64,000 bases of DNA from Microbacteriaceae bacterium PS02066 (GCA_029959545.1 JASCPH010000005.1:34768-98767); one strand, 5' to 3'; numbered from the stretch's first letter, positions 17,237 to 25,623 are shown. Program-made: numbers and translations. The notes: generated by a model from the letters alone, not told the origin.

Positions 17237-18471
17237 CTCAGCCCCAGCAACTCACGCACAGCAGCCTCGTCATAGTCCGGCTCGATCGTCGCCTTGGGCA
17301 CTTTCGGCCTCGCGCAGTGCTCAGCGACTTTCGCGATGATGTCTTCCATCCGAGGTTGTGTGTAGATGGTCGTCGTGTTGATGTTGGCGTGGCGAAGGAT
17401 GCTCTGCACGTCCACCAACGTGAATGCGGGGTCTGCGAGAAACCGCTCGGCCGCGGTGTGGCGCAGGTCATGCAGCGTCCAGTTTGACCCGAGAGCGCGC
17501 TGTGCACGTTGGAACATCGCGCGCGCTGCGTGGTAGGTGAGCGGTTTTCGCGGCGACCCCTGCAGCGTCCACCACACCCGGTCCCCCGGATCACCCGGCT
17601 GCGATTCGCGCATGTAAAGAGCCAGCCACACGAATGCGTCCGCGCTGGCCGGGATGACCTCCCGAGCTCGACTGTCCTTGCTCGTCACCGTGATGGTGGA
17701 CCGGCCGAAGTCATAGTCCGAGCCTTGACAGAGCTCGAGCAGTTCGGTAGCTCGCGCGCCGCTGGACAGCCACAGCGAAAGCAGGGCTCGATCCCGGTTG
17801 GAGGTAAGGGCATCGAAGATTCGATCGACCGCGTCGTCAGGAATAGCTCGCCAGGCAGGCCTCGGCTCCTTCTGGCGATACACCGCCCGCCGGCGAGGCG
17901 AGAAGTCGTACATCGGGTTGTGATGAGCATTCGCTCGGCCGCGACGCCCCTGGTGACTCGCGGGCACTGGGTTCACAAGCGGACCGAGATCGGCGTCGAT
18001 CGCGAACTCGTAGAACGCCGACAGCACCGTGAGCTGGTGGTTGATCGTCCGCGGAGCGAACGTGACGTTTGGGCTGCTCTTATGGGTGACCGTATTGATC
18101 GTCTGCGGCGCCAGGTCACGCCTCAGCGCCGTCGCGGTCGGCTGTGCCCGCATGTGCTCCACCAGTGCCCGCACGTCGACCCTCTCGGCACGATGCCAGT
18201 CGACGAACCTGTCATGTAGGAAACGGAACCAGCGAAGCAGATCGTACGCGTAGCTCCGCAGCGTGGTGGGCTGGCAGTTGGACGCCGCCAAGTCGCGCAG
18301 GAACAGGCTCGCCGCGCGGTGTTCGTTGTCCGGGAACACCACCCGAAAGGGCAAGCCGACGTCCGACTCGACAACCCGACCCAGCCTGCTCGTCACTAGG
18401 GCACAGTCCCACAGGAACCGCGCCAACTCCAGCACGACTTGGTCGCCACGACCGTCAAAGAGTTCAGTCAA
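17233..18471 (-). CDS. Tyrosine recombinase (TnpA-like) at the element's right end
   Basis: This protein of up to 412 residues has a SAM-like N-terminal DNA-binding domain and a tyrosine-recombinase catalytic domain. Key residues are Arg in SSGARATELLEL, HDLRHTAAERF, His in ILRHANINTT and Tyr in TIYTQPRMED. The earliest start is a TTG at 18471 that lies within the terminal inverted repeat; a GTG twelve codons in (near 18435) is a possible alternative. It reads inward from the right junction, with any promoter in the last bases of the element or in the flanking ligase DNA. It overlaps the next recombinase by four bases. Confidence 0.9.
   Translation of the reverse strand: MTELFDGRGDQVVLELARFLWDCALVTSRLGRVVESDVGLPFRVVFPDNEHRAASLFLRDLAASNCQPTTLRSYAYDLLRWFRFLHDRFVDWHRAERVDVRALVEHMRAQPTATALRRDLAPQTINTVTHKSSPNVTFAPRTINHQLTVLSAFYEFAIDADLGPLVNPVPASHQGRRGRANAHHNPMYDFSPRRRAVYRQKEPRPAWRAIPDDAVDRIFDALTSNRDRALLSLWLSSGARATELLELCQGSDYDFGRSTITVTSKDSRAREVIPASADAFVWLALYMRESQPGDPGDRVWWTLQGSPRKPLTYHAARAMFQRAQRALGSNWTLHDLRHTAAERFLADPAFTLVDVQSILRHANINTTTIYTQPRMEDIIAKVAEHCARPKVPKATIEPDYDEAAVRELLGLR
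18462..18471 (-). repeat. Right terminal inverted repeat GTTCAGTCAA
   Basis: Its reverse complement matches the left end (7456-7465) at 9 of 10 bases. The six bases that follow, CGTACC, precede the host ligase sequence and share only CC with the host bases at the left junction. The site overlaps the probable start codon of the recombinase gene. Confidence 0.75.
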
Positions 18472-18476
18472 CGTAC

Positions 18477-19412
18477 CGGGTGCTCGCGGCGTGGGACGGG
18501 GAGAGCGTGGAGCTGGGATCGCGCGGCGCGAAGCCGCTCACCCGGTACTTCCCCGAACTGGTCGAGGCGCTGCCGCGGGTGCTGCCGGAGCCGTGCCTCA
18601 TCGACGGCGAGATCGTCATTCCAACGGGGCCTCGGGGCGCGCAGCGGCTGGACTGGGAGGCGCTCAGCCAGCGCATCCACCCCGCCGCCTCCCGCGTCAC
18701 GAAGTTGGCGAACGAGACGCCCGCCCTGCTCATCGTCTTCGACCTGCTGGCTCGCGGCGACCGCGATCTGCGCGAGGCATCGTTCGCCGCGCGCCGCGCC
18801 GAGCTCGAGGATCTTTTGGCGGGCGTCGAGCCTCCCGTGCACGTGACCCGGACGACCGAAGATCCCGCGACCGCGCGACGCTGGCTCGCCGAGTTCGAGG
18901 GAGCGGGTCTGGACGGCGTCGTCGCCAAGCGCCTCGACGACGCCTACCAGCCGAACAAGCGCACGATGCTGAAGATCAAGCACGCCCGCACCGCCGACGT
19001 CGTCGCGCTCGGCTACCGCGTCCACAAGAGCGGCGCCGGCGTGGGCTCGCTGCTGGTGGGGCTCTACGACCGCGAGGGACGCCTGCGCAATGTGGGAGGC
19101 GTGTCGGCGTTCACGGACGCGCGGCGCCGGGAACTCGTCGACGAGCTGGCACCGCTGGTCGAGCGCGATGAGACGGGCGAGGCGATCACAGGCGAGACCG
19201 AGCGCTCTCGATTCGCCGCATCCAAGGACGTGTCGTTCGTGCGGCTGCGCCCGGAGCGGGTGCTCGAGGTGCGCTACGACCAGCTCGAGGGGATGCGGTT
19301 CCGTCACACCGTGCAGTTCGAGCGCTGGCGTCCCGACCGCGAAGCGTCATCCTGCACCTTCTCGCAGCTCGAGCAGGTCTCGGCCTACGACCTCGGTGAC
19401 GTGCTGGACTGA
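18477..19412 (+). pseudogene. ATP-dependent DNA ligase, 3' fragment
   Basis: The fragment resumes at the CGG codon missing from the 5' part and runs 311 codons to a TGA: RVLAAWDGESVELGSRG, then RYFPELVEAL, CLIDGEIVI, GAGLDGVVAKRL and MLKIKHARTADVVALGYR. All motifs after motif I are intact, including the OB-fold region, but the catalytic lysine is in the separated 5' part. Internal starts exist (GTG 18480) but any product would lack the nucleotidyl acceptor. The coding sequence shows no other decay, which suggests a recent insertion. Confidence 0.92.
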
Positions 19413-19416
19413 CGGA

Positions 19417-20439
19417 TCACTCTTCCGAACGCGCGCGGCTGGGCTGCACGCGCGGCGGCTCCCCGGGCATCTTCGGGAACTCGGGCGGGAAGGGCAGCTC
19501 GCCCAGGCCGTCGTCGAGGTCGCGCTGCCACCACTCGAGCAGCGTGTCGATGCGTCCGGGGTGACGGGCGATGTGCTCCCACGGGTCACCGATCTCCGCG
19601 AGGCGGCGTGGCACGGTGCGCACGGTGAAGGCGTGAGGATCGACGGTCGGTAGTTCGTCCCATGTGATGGGGGTGGCCACCGTGGCATCGGGCAGCGCCC
19701 GCGGGCTGTAGGCGCCCGCCATCGTACGATCGCGGTTGGTCTGGTTGAAGTCCACGAAGATGCGCTGTCCGCGCTCCTCCTTCCACCAGTTCATCGTCAC
19801 CCGCTCCGGCTCGCGCCGGGCGAGCTCCCGGCCCGCGGCGATCGCCGCATGGCGCACGTCGAGGAACTCATGCGTCGGCTCGATCGGACAGAAGAGGTGG
19901 ATGCCGCGGTTCCCGCTCGTCTTGATCCAGGAGTCGAGGCCCGCCTCCGCGAGGACGTCGCGCATGAGTGGCGCGACGGCGGCCGCATCCGAGAAGTCCG
20001 TGCCCGGTTGCGGGTCGAGGTCGATACGCAGCTCGACGGGGCGATCGGGGTCGGCGGCGAGCGAGGCCCACGGATGGAAGACGACCGTGTTCATCTGCAC
20101 GGCCCACACCAGCGCCGCGGGCTCGGTGAGCACGACCTGCGGATGACTGCGCCCGCTGTTGTAGGTCACGGTCACCGCATCCACGTAGTCCAGGGTGCCC
20201 TTGGGCGGGTTCTTCGAGAAGAACGCCTCGCCGTCGATGCCGTCACGGAAACGCTCGAGCGACACCGGTCGATGCCCGTTGTGGCGCAGGAACGGCTCGG
20301 ATACGGCCAGGATGTAGTCGACGAGCTCGCGCTTCGTGATCCCGACGGCCGGCCACACCTCACGGGACGGACTGGAGACGGAGATCTCCCGGTCGCCATC
20401 GGGCCCCGGGACGATCACCGTGGTGCGTTCGCTCGCCAT
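19417..20439 (-). CDS. LigD-type DNA polymerase/primase (stand-alone)
   Basis: This 340-residue archaeo-eukaryotic-primase-fold polymerase works in non-homologous end joining, filling gaps before ligation. Signatures include FFSKNPPKGTLDYVD near residue 75, the metal-binding pair in LRIDLDPQPGTDF, KTSGNRGIHLF and FVDFNQTNRDRTMAGAYSPR. It ends four bases from the convergent ligase fragment, so ligase and polymerase form a natural pair at this locus. With that ligase broken, the partner is presumably the element-borne ligase. No Ku gene is visible in the window. Confidence 0.92.
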   Translation of the reverse strand: MASERTTVIVPGPDGDREISVSSPSREVWPAVGITKRELVDYILAVSEPFLRHNGHRPVSLERFRDGIDGEAFFSKNPPKGTLDYVDAVTVTYNSGRSHPQVVLTEPAALVWAVQMNTVVFHPWASLAADPDRPVELRIDLDPQPGTDFSDAAAVAPLMRDVLAEAGLDSWIKTSGNRGIHLFCPIEPTHEFLDVRHAAIAAGRELARREPERVTMNWWKEERGQRIFVDFNQTNRDRTMAGAYSPRALPDATVATPITWDELPTVDPHAFTVRTVPRRLAEIGDPWEHIARHPGRIDTLLEWWQRDLDDGLGELPFPPEFPKMPGEPPRVQPSRARSEE

Positions 20440-20513
20440 GACCCGACCCTAGGGGCGACAGCTCGCGCCCCGCATCCCCTTGCGCGAGGGACCCTTGCCC
20501 CTCGATACGGGCG

Positions 20514-21542
20514 TCAGGCGCCGAGGGCGAGCACCGGCGCGAGCTGCGCGCGGCTGAGGCGGATCCAGGGGCCGGCGGGATTCACGATGACGCCCGAGAT
20601 GCCGTCGTCCGAGCGCAGCGCCCGGGCGAGCTGTTCGGGAGTGACCTTCGCGGGCTGATCCCCTCGGCCCAGAGCGACGAGCTCCAGCGGGTGGGAGAAG
20701 AGCTCGAGGATGCGCTCGCCCTCGATCGTGCGGAGCTCGGCGATGCCGATGCGGTCGCCTTCACCGCGGCGGGCGGCGACCCACACGGGCGCGTAGGTCA
20801 GCGCGTCGGCGATGTCGCCGGCCGTCTCCTCGGTGCGATCGGCGGCGAGCAGCGTCTTGACCGCCAGGTGAGGGTCGAGGTCGGCGAGGGCCTTCTCGAT
20901 CAGAGGCTTCGGCAGGATGGCGGAGCCGGGGCGCGACGCGTGGTCGACGGCGATGCCGCCGAAGTCGCCCGCGACGATCTGACGCAGGAGGCTGATGACG
21001 GGCTGTGCCAGCGCGGAGGTCGACGCGTCGCCGTCGGCACGCACCGCATCCTGCAGCGCCCGGCCGCTGGAGTACACGAGCATGTACTTCTGCTCCTGGT
21101 ACGTGATGACCGAGGTCGGCAGATTGTCGCCCTTGGCGAGGAGTTCGCGGGCGTCGCCCTGCACGCGGATGTAGACGTGGCCCTGCAGCAGCTGACGTGC
21201 GACGTTCATGAGTTCGACCGGCTGCGCATTCTCGGGGAGCGCCGCGAGGGCGTCGCGCAACAGGACGTTGTCGCGCAGCCCCGGCACGGTCTCGAGGTCT
21301 TTCGACGCCTCTGCGGCGGGAGAGGCGAGGTGCGGCGGCCTGGCGGCGGCCATGGCCGAGACGCCATCCGGCAGAGCCGGGGCGGCGTCCGGCGTGCGGT
21401 TCTCACCGAAGGTGCTGACCGAGATCGGCACGTGGGGGACGTTCTCGGTCGGCGCCTCCGGCGTCGCCTCGGCGGCAGCGGACGCGGCCGCATCCCGTTC
21501 GGGTTCTTCGGAGGGCTTGGGTCGGCGCGAGAAGAGTGCCAT
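20514..21542 (-). CDS. SseB N-terminal-domain protein
   Basis: This 342-residue soluble protein has an SseB-like domain at about residues 95-200 (LRDALAALPENAQPVELMNVARQLL, with YMLVYSSGRALQDAVRADG) and a second similar block towards the C-terminus. Residues 1-90 are low-complexity, rich in Ala, Pro and Glu, and probably disordered. Such proteins are common in Microbacteriaceae near pcrA; their function is unknown. The ATG is 44 bases from the pcrA stop in the same orientation, so the two may be co-transcribed. Confidence 0.75.
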   Translation of the reverse strand: MALFSRRPKPSEEPERDAAASAAAEATPEAPTENVPHVPISVSTFGENRTPDAAPALPDGVSAMAAARPPHLASPAAEASKDLETVPGLRDNVLLRDALAALPENAQPVELMNVARQLLQGHVYIRVQGDARELLAKGDNLPTSVITYQEQKYMLVYSSGRALQDAVRADGDASTSALAQPVISLLRQIVAGDFGGIAVDHASRPGSAILPKPLIEKALADLDPHLAVKTLLAADRTEETAGDIADALTYAPVWVAARRGEGDRIGIAELRTIEGERILELFSHPLELVALGRGDQPAKVTPEQLARALRSDDGISGVIVNPAGPWIRLSRAQLAPVLALGA

Positions 21543-21586
21543 CGGGCCAGCCTAACCGCGCGACGCGGGGCGCGCCGGGGCGTGAC

Positions 21587-24013
21587 TCAGATCTTCTCGA
21601 TCGGCGCGATCTTGATCAGCAGCTTCTTGGCCCCGGCGCTGTCGAAGCGCACATGCGCGATGCGCTTGGCACCTTCGCCGGTGACCGCATCGATGCGCCC
21701 CTCACCGAAGTCCTCGTGCCGGATGCGGTCGCCCGCGGCGAGCTCGAGGTCGCTGTTGTCGCGCACCTTCGCGGGGATCTTGTTCGCGAAACGCTCGAGC
21801 GAGGTCGACTTCGGCAGCAGCGGCGGGTTGTCGTCACGACGCGAGCCCCACCCGCCGGGCCGGCGGGCGTTGAGGGCGCGCGACTGTGAGCCGCCGCGCG
21901 AGTTGACGTCGCCGGGCGACTGGCGCCAGTCGATGAGCTCCGCGGGAATCTCCTGCAGGAAGCGACTCGGCATCGCCACCGTGACCTCGCCGAACTGGGC
22001 GCGGGTCATCGCGAGGGTGAGGTGCAGGAGCTTGCGCGCCCGGGTGACGCCCACGTAGAAGAGGCGGCGCTCTTCGGCGGGGCCGCCGGGCTCGTTGGCC
22101 GAGATGCGGTGCGGAATGAGGTCTTCTTCGACGCCCGTGAGGAACACCGCGTCGAACTCGAGGCCCTTCGCGGTGTGCAGGGTCATGAGCGAAACGGAGC
22201 CCGATGCGTCATCGAGGTCGTCCGCGTCGGCGACGAGTGCGACCTCGGTGAGGAAGTCGCTGATGGTGCCCTGGGGGTTGTTGCGGGCGAACTCTCGCGC
22301 CACGGCGACGAACTCGTCGAGGTTCTCGAGGCGGGCTTCGTCCTGCGGGTCACGGCTGGCACGCAGCGCGTCCGAGTAGCCGCTCTTGCTCAGCAGCAGC
22401 GACAGCGCCTCGGCGACCGCGGTGGGCGGCGCATCTTGCCCTTCCGGGAGCAGCAGCGCGGTCGCCTCGGTGAGCACCCTGTCGAGCTGTGTGATCGCCG
22501 CCTGGATCTTGGGCCCGACGCCCAGAGCCTCCGGCGAGGCGAGCGCCTCGCGGAAGGTGATCTGGTTGTCTTCCGCGAAACGGGCGATGGCCGTCTCCGT
22601 GACGTCGCCGATGCCGCGACGCGGCTTGTTCAGGATGCGGCGCACCGCCATCTCGTCGGCGGGGTTGGCCACGGCGATCAGGTAGGCCAGCGCATCCTTG
22701 ATCTCGGCGCGCTCGTAGAACTTCGTGCCGCCCATGATCTTGTAGGGCAGGGCCGAGCGGATGAAGATCTCTTCCAGCGCACGGGACTGCGAGTTCGTGC
22801 GGTAGAAGACGGCGATGTCGGAGTACGCCGTGCCGGCCCGGTGGATCTTCTCGATCTCGTCGGCGACGAATTGCGCCTCGTCGTGCTGCGAGTAGCCGGT
22901 GAAGCCGACGATGAGCTCGCCCGCGCCGACATCTGTCCAGAGCTTCTTGTCCTGCCGGTCGAAGTTGTTGCGGATGACCGCGTTCGCCGCCGAGAGGATG
23001 TTCTGCGTCGAGCGATAGTTCTGCTCGAGAAGCACGACCTTGGCACCCGGGAAGTCGCGCTCGAACTCGCTGATGTTGCGGATGTCGGCGCCGCGGAACG
23101 CGTAGATCGACTGGTCGGAATCGCCGACGACGGTGAGGGATGCGGCCTCGACCTCGGGCGCCTTGTCGGGCTCGAAGATCATCATGCCGCCCGCGGAATA
23201 CGACTCCCCCTCGCCCGACACCGGGCGGGTGAGCTCGCGGATGAGCGAGTACTGGGCGTGGTTGGTGTCCTGGTACTCGTCGACGAGGATGTGGCGGAAC
23301 CGGCGACGGTAGGTGTCGGCCACCTGCGGGAAGGCACGGAAGAGGAAGACCGTCTGGGCGATCAGGTCGTCGAAGTCGAAGGCGTTCGCGCGACGCAGCG
23401 CCCGCTGGTAGTCACCGAAGACCTCCACGAACACCCGCTCCGCGGGGTCGCTCATGTTCGCCTGGCGTGCGTAGCCCTCCGCATCCTGCAGCTCGTTCTT
23501 GAGCTTGGAGATGCGGCTCTGAACGGCGGCGGGCGTGAGACCGAACGCGTCGGCCTCGTGCTCCTTCACGAGTCGCTTGATGAGCGCCCGCGAGTCGCCG
23601 GAGTCGTAGATGGTGAACGAGCTCGTGAACCCGAACTGCTGCGCCTCTCGGCGGAGGATGCGGACGCACGCGGAGTGGAAGGTCGAGATCCACATGCCGC
23701 GCGCACTGTCGCCCACGAGCTGCTCGACACGCTCGCGCATCTCGCCGGCGGCCTTGTTGGTGAAGGTGATGGCGAGGATCTGGCTCGGCCATGCCTCGCG
23801 CGAGCGCAACAGCGAGGCGATCCGATGGGTCAGCACGCGGGTCTTGCCGGACCCGGCGCCGGCGACGATGAGCAGCGCCGGCCCACGGTAGATGACGGCC
23901 TCGCGCTGTGGGCCGTTGAGGCCGACGAGGAGGTCGGCGTCGGGACGTGCGGAATCGCCGGCGGGGCGAGCGCCGTCACCGCCGATGATGAGGGGCGTGG
24001 AGGCGTCGGTCAT
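21587..24013 (-). CDS. pcrA: ATP-dependent DNA helicase UvrD/PcrA
   Basis: This superfamily 1A helicase of 808 residues unwinds DNA 3' to 5' in repair and replication restart. Motifs appear in order: GAGSGKT (Walker A), AITFTNKAAGEMRERV (Ia), LVDEYQDTN (II), VVGDSDQSIYAFRGAD (III), LEQNYRST (IV), MTLHTAKGLEFDAVFL (V) and FYVGVTRAR (VI). The C-terminal tail ends in a Tudor-like segment (GDRIRHEDFGEGRIDAVTGEG) as in PcrA, which contacts RNA polymerase. It belongs to the backbone and is the last gene before the tRNA at which the second island is integrated. Confidence 0.97.
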   Translation of the reverse strand: MTDASTPLIIGGDGARPAGDSARPDADLLVGLNGPQREAVIYRGPALLIVAGAGSGKTRVLTHRIASLLRSREAWPSQILAITFTNKAAGEMRERVEQLVGDSARGMWISTFHSACVRILRREAQQFGFTSSFTIYDSGDSRALIKRLVKEHEADAFGLTPAAVQSRISKLKNELQDAEGYARQANMSDPAERVFVEVFGDYQRALRRANAFDFDDLIAQTVFLFRAFPQVADTYRRRFRHILVDEYQDTNHAQYSLIRELTRPVSGEGESYSAGGMMIFEPDKAPEVEAASLTVVGDSDQSIYAFRGADIRNISEFERDFPGAKVVLLEQNYRSTQNILSAANAVIRNNFDRQDKKLWTDVGAGELIVGFTGYSQHDEAQFVADEIEKIHRAGTAYSDIAVFYRTNSQSRALEEIFIRSALPYKIMGGTKFYERAEIKDALAYLIAVANPADEMAVRRILNKPRRGIGDVTETAIARFAEDNQITFREALASPEALGVGPKIQAAITQLDRVLTEATALLLPEGQDAPPTAVAEALSLLLSKSGYSDALRASRDPQDEARLENLDEFVAVAREFARNNPQGTISDFLTEVALVADADDLDDASGSVSLMTLHTAKGLEFDAVFLTGVEEDLIPHRISANEPGGPAEERRLFYVGVTRARKLLHLTLAMTRAQFGEVTVAMPSRFLQEIPAELIDWRQSPGDVNSRGGSQSRALNARRPGGWGSRRDDNPPLLPKSTSLERFANKIPAKVRDNSDLELAAGDRIRHEDFGEGRIDAVTGEGAKRIAHVRFDSAGAKKLLIKIAPIEKI

Positions 24014-24101
24014 GTCCCGTCAAGTCTAGGCGCGACCGCCGACACCCGCCCGGGTCGGCGGTCGCGCCCATCCCCTGGGGCTCACTCCCAACGCTGATGC
24101 C

Positions 24102-24186
24102 GCGACATCTGCACGGCCGATGGTCAGCGGGTCGCGACATCCGCCTCACCCGGCCGCATCAGTCCCACCGATCGTGCAGATGTCGC
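24102..24186. repeat. Inverted repeat with arms GCGACATCTGCACG, upstream of the tRNA
   Basis: Perfect 14-base arms at 24102-24115 and 24173-24186 are separated by 57 bases, in the 291-base gap between pcrA and the tRNA. A partial copy (GCGACATC) lies between them and another (GCGACATGCACT) near 24257. The same motif occurs at 3526. I see no coding potential here. It could be a dispersed intergenic repeat or a structured transcript end. Confidence 0.6.
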
Positions 24187-24304
24187 AGCGCGGTGCCGCG
24201 CACAGGCCGTGTCGCACCGCGCGGGCGCGTGACGCGGTGACGCACACGGTCATCTTGCGACATGCACTGGCGCGGGTCGGACCCCCGGGTTAGCGTCGAT
24301 GCAT

Positions 24305-24380
24305 CGCGGCGATCCGGGTGGTCCCGGGCTCCGGTTCATACCCGGAAGCGTTGCGGGTTCGACTCCCGCCGTCGCGTCCA
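24305..24380 (+). tRNA. tRNA with CAU anticodon (Met-type, atypical D arm), island attachment site
   Basis: A 76-base cloverleaf can be folded by eye: acceptor CGCGGCG/CGTCGCG with one G-T pair, anticodon stem TCCGG/CCGGA with loop TTCATAC, T arm GCGGG-TTCGACT-CCCGC, and an encoded CCA. The D arm is odd: stem CCGG/CCGG with a six-base loop. It resembles neither the usual initiator nor elongator tRNA-Met, so the isotype is uncertain (Met or lysidine-modified Ile). The 3' end is repeated at 51605 and marks the attachment site of the 27-kb island, whose integrase gene begins 46 bases downstream. Confidence 0.65.
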
Positions 24381-24382
24381 CT
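24358..24382 (+). repeat. attL: 25-bp direct repeat in the tRNA 3' end
   Basis: It starts in the T loop (TTCGACTCCCGCC), covers the 3' acceptor strand and CCA, and extends two bases past the tRNA. An identical copy lies at 51605-51629. The sequences diverge immediately outside both copies. The integrated copy preserves the tRNA. Confidence 0.88.
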
Positions 24383-24426
24383 CCCAAGGGGCCGCGATCC
24401 CAGTGTTTTCAAGGGATCGCGGCCGC

Positions 24427-25623
24427 TCAGTCAGCGCCAGAATGCGCTAGTGGACGCGGTTTGGACACAATCGCGGTCGTACGAGCCTGGTCGAGCGCGG
24501 CCGAAACGGCATCGACATCATCGTCGAAGAGGTCTGCGTACACGTCCAGCGTCATGGCTGCGGAGGCGTGCCCGAGCATTCGCTGGACCGCTTTCACGTT
24601 CGCTCCCGACGCGATCGCGAGCGACGCGGCCGTGTGTCTCAGATCGTGCACCGTCATCCGGGGCAAGCCGGCATTGGCGAGCGCACGCATGAACCACGAA
24701 CGTGACGCACCCGAAGATCGCGGGCGCTGCAAGTGCACGTCGCCTTCGCCAACCAGCAGCCCGCGCGGCTCCTTGCCTGCGGTGAGCTCGCGAAGTGGCT
24801 CTGCGAGGAAGTTGGGATAGCCGACGGAGCGCAGCTCGTGGGTCTTCGGAGTGCCGACGTGCAGCTCGGAGCCGACGCGCACAGCGTTTTCGTTGACGGA
24901 CAGTCTGCGTCGCTCCAGGTCGAGATCACGCACGCGGAGCGCCGAAAGCTCACCCCAGCGCAGGCCTGTGTATGCCGCTGCATAGACGATCGTCGCGTGC
25001 GCCGGCCGGGCGGCGCGGGCAAGTCGGTCGACGTCGTCGTGGCTGAGGTACACATGGCGCTTCTTGCTCTTTCTCGGGAGGTCGAAGCCGCGGGCTGGGT
25101 TGCGCGCGATTCGACGATCACGAACCGCTACGTCGAGGACTGCGGCGAGAACGCCGTACACGCGAATCACCACCGTTGCGCTCTTCGGCCGTTTCGCCAA
25201 TTCGGTCGTCCGGGCGTGATAGCGGCGGACAGTGCGGGCCGTCCGCGCGCTCACCCGAGTGATCCACTTCTGCACGTCGCTGTGTGTGACGGCCCCGATC
25301 GGCACAGAGCCCCACCGAGGCTCAACGCAGACGCGCCAGGCGTCGTCCAGCAGCTTGTAACTGGACGGCTTGAGCTTCATGCGTTTCACATCGAGCCAGT
25401 CGGGACCGAGCTCACCCACCGTCACGCGCGAGCCTGCGGGGTCGATGAAATCTCCCGTCTGCATCTGGGACTCGACCGAGATCAGATATCGCTCGGCCTC
25501 ACGCTTCGTCCGGAACCCGCGCTTCGCGCCGTGCCGATGGTCGGGGCGCCGATAGCGGACGCGATAGCGACGTGAAGCGAATGCTGGCTGGAGCTCCCGG
25601 CGAGCGGCGTTTGTCCCAACCAC
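24427..25623 (-). CDS. Phage-type tyrosine integrase of the tRNA island
   Basis: This integrase carries an arm-binding domain with the AP2-like segment YRVRYRRPDHRHGAKRGFRT, a SAM-like core-binding domain, and the catalytic domain. Active-site residues are Arg in YTGLRWGELSAL, HDLRHTAASLA, His in MLGHASAAMT and Tyr in LDVYADLFDD. The frame is open back to an ATG at 25767, but that part overlaps the divergent DUF262 gene and has no domain. GTG 25623 gives a 398-residue protein of normal size; neither start has a good ribosome-binding site. Its end is 44 bases from attL. Confidence 0.9.
   Translation of the reverse strand: MVGTNAARRELQPAFASRRYRVRYRRPDHRHGAKRGFRTKREAERYLISVESQMQTGDFIDPAGSRVTVGELGPDWLDVKRMKLKPSSYKLLDDAWRVCVEPRWGSVPIGAVTHSDVQKWITRVSARTARTVRRYHARTTELAKRPKSATVVIRVYGVLAAVLDVAVRDRRIARNPARGFDLPRKSKKRHVYLSHDDVDRLARAARPAHATIVYAAAYTGLRWGELSALRVRDLDLERRRLSVNENAVRVGSELHVGTPKTHELRSVGYPNFLAEPLRELTAGKEPRGLLVGEGDVHLQRPRSSGASRSWFMRALANAGLPRMTVHDLRHTAASLAIASGANVKAVQRMLGHASAAMTLDVYADLFDDDVDAVSAALDQARTTAIVSKPRPLAHSGAD

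Larger units (their letters stand above)
7456..18477. mobile_element. Tyrosine-recombinase element carrying copper resistance and a replacement ligase
   Basis: About 11 kb separates the two halves of the ligase gene. Left junction: host TTCC then TTCACTGAAC. Right junction: GTTCAGTCAA, then CGTACC, then host GGGTGCTCG. Only CC is shared by both junctions, so the exact edges are uncertain by two bases on the left and up to six on the right. The 10-base ends are inverted repeats matching at 9 of 10 positions. Inside are eight copper-related genes, a full DNA ligase, and two overlapping tyrosine recombinase genes reading inward from the right end. The layout of paired recombinases at one terminus, without long target duplications, recalls Tn554-like elements; the terminal inverted repeats differ from that type. 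Confidence 0.88.

Noticed and set aside
18144..18476. N-terminal extension of the ligase 3' fragment as a real protein start
   Set aside because: That part is antisense to the recombinase gene and has no ligase similarity; similarity begins exactly at the insertion point.
7456..18477. Calling the ligase element a Tn554 member
   Set aside because: Paired recombinases at one end agree, but Tn554 targets radC, has a third gene (tnpC), and lacks terminal inverted repeats of this kind. I see no third recombinase-type gene.
22022..24097. Long plus-strand open frame of 691 codons
   Set aside because: It mirrors pcrA on the other strand, has the repetitive Glu/Arg/Val/Leu composition of antisense frames in high-GC DNA, and no domain.
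24262..24450. Small ORF across the tRNA
   Set aside because: It spans the tRNA and att site and has no ribosome-binding site or homology.
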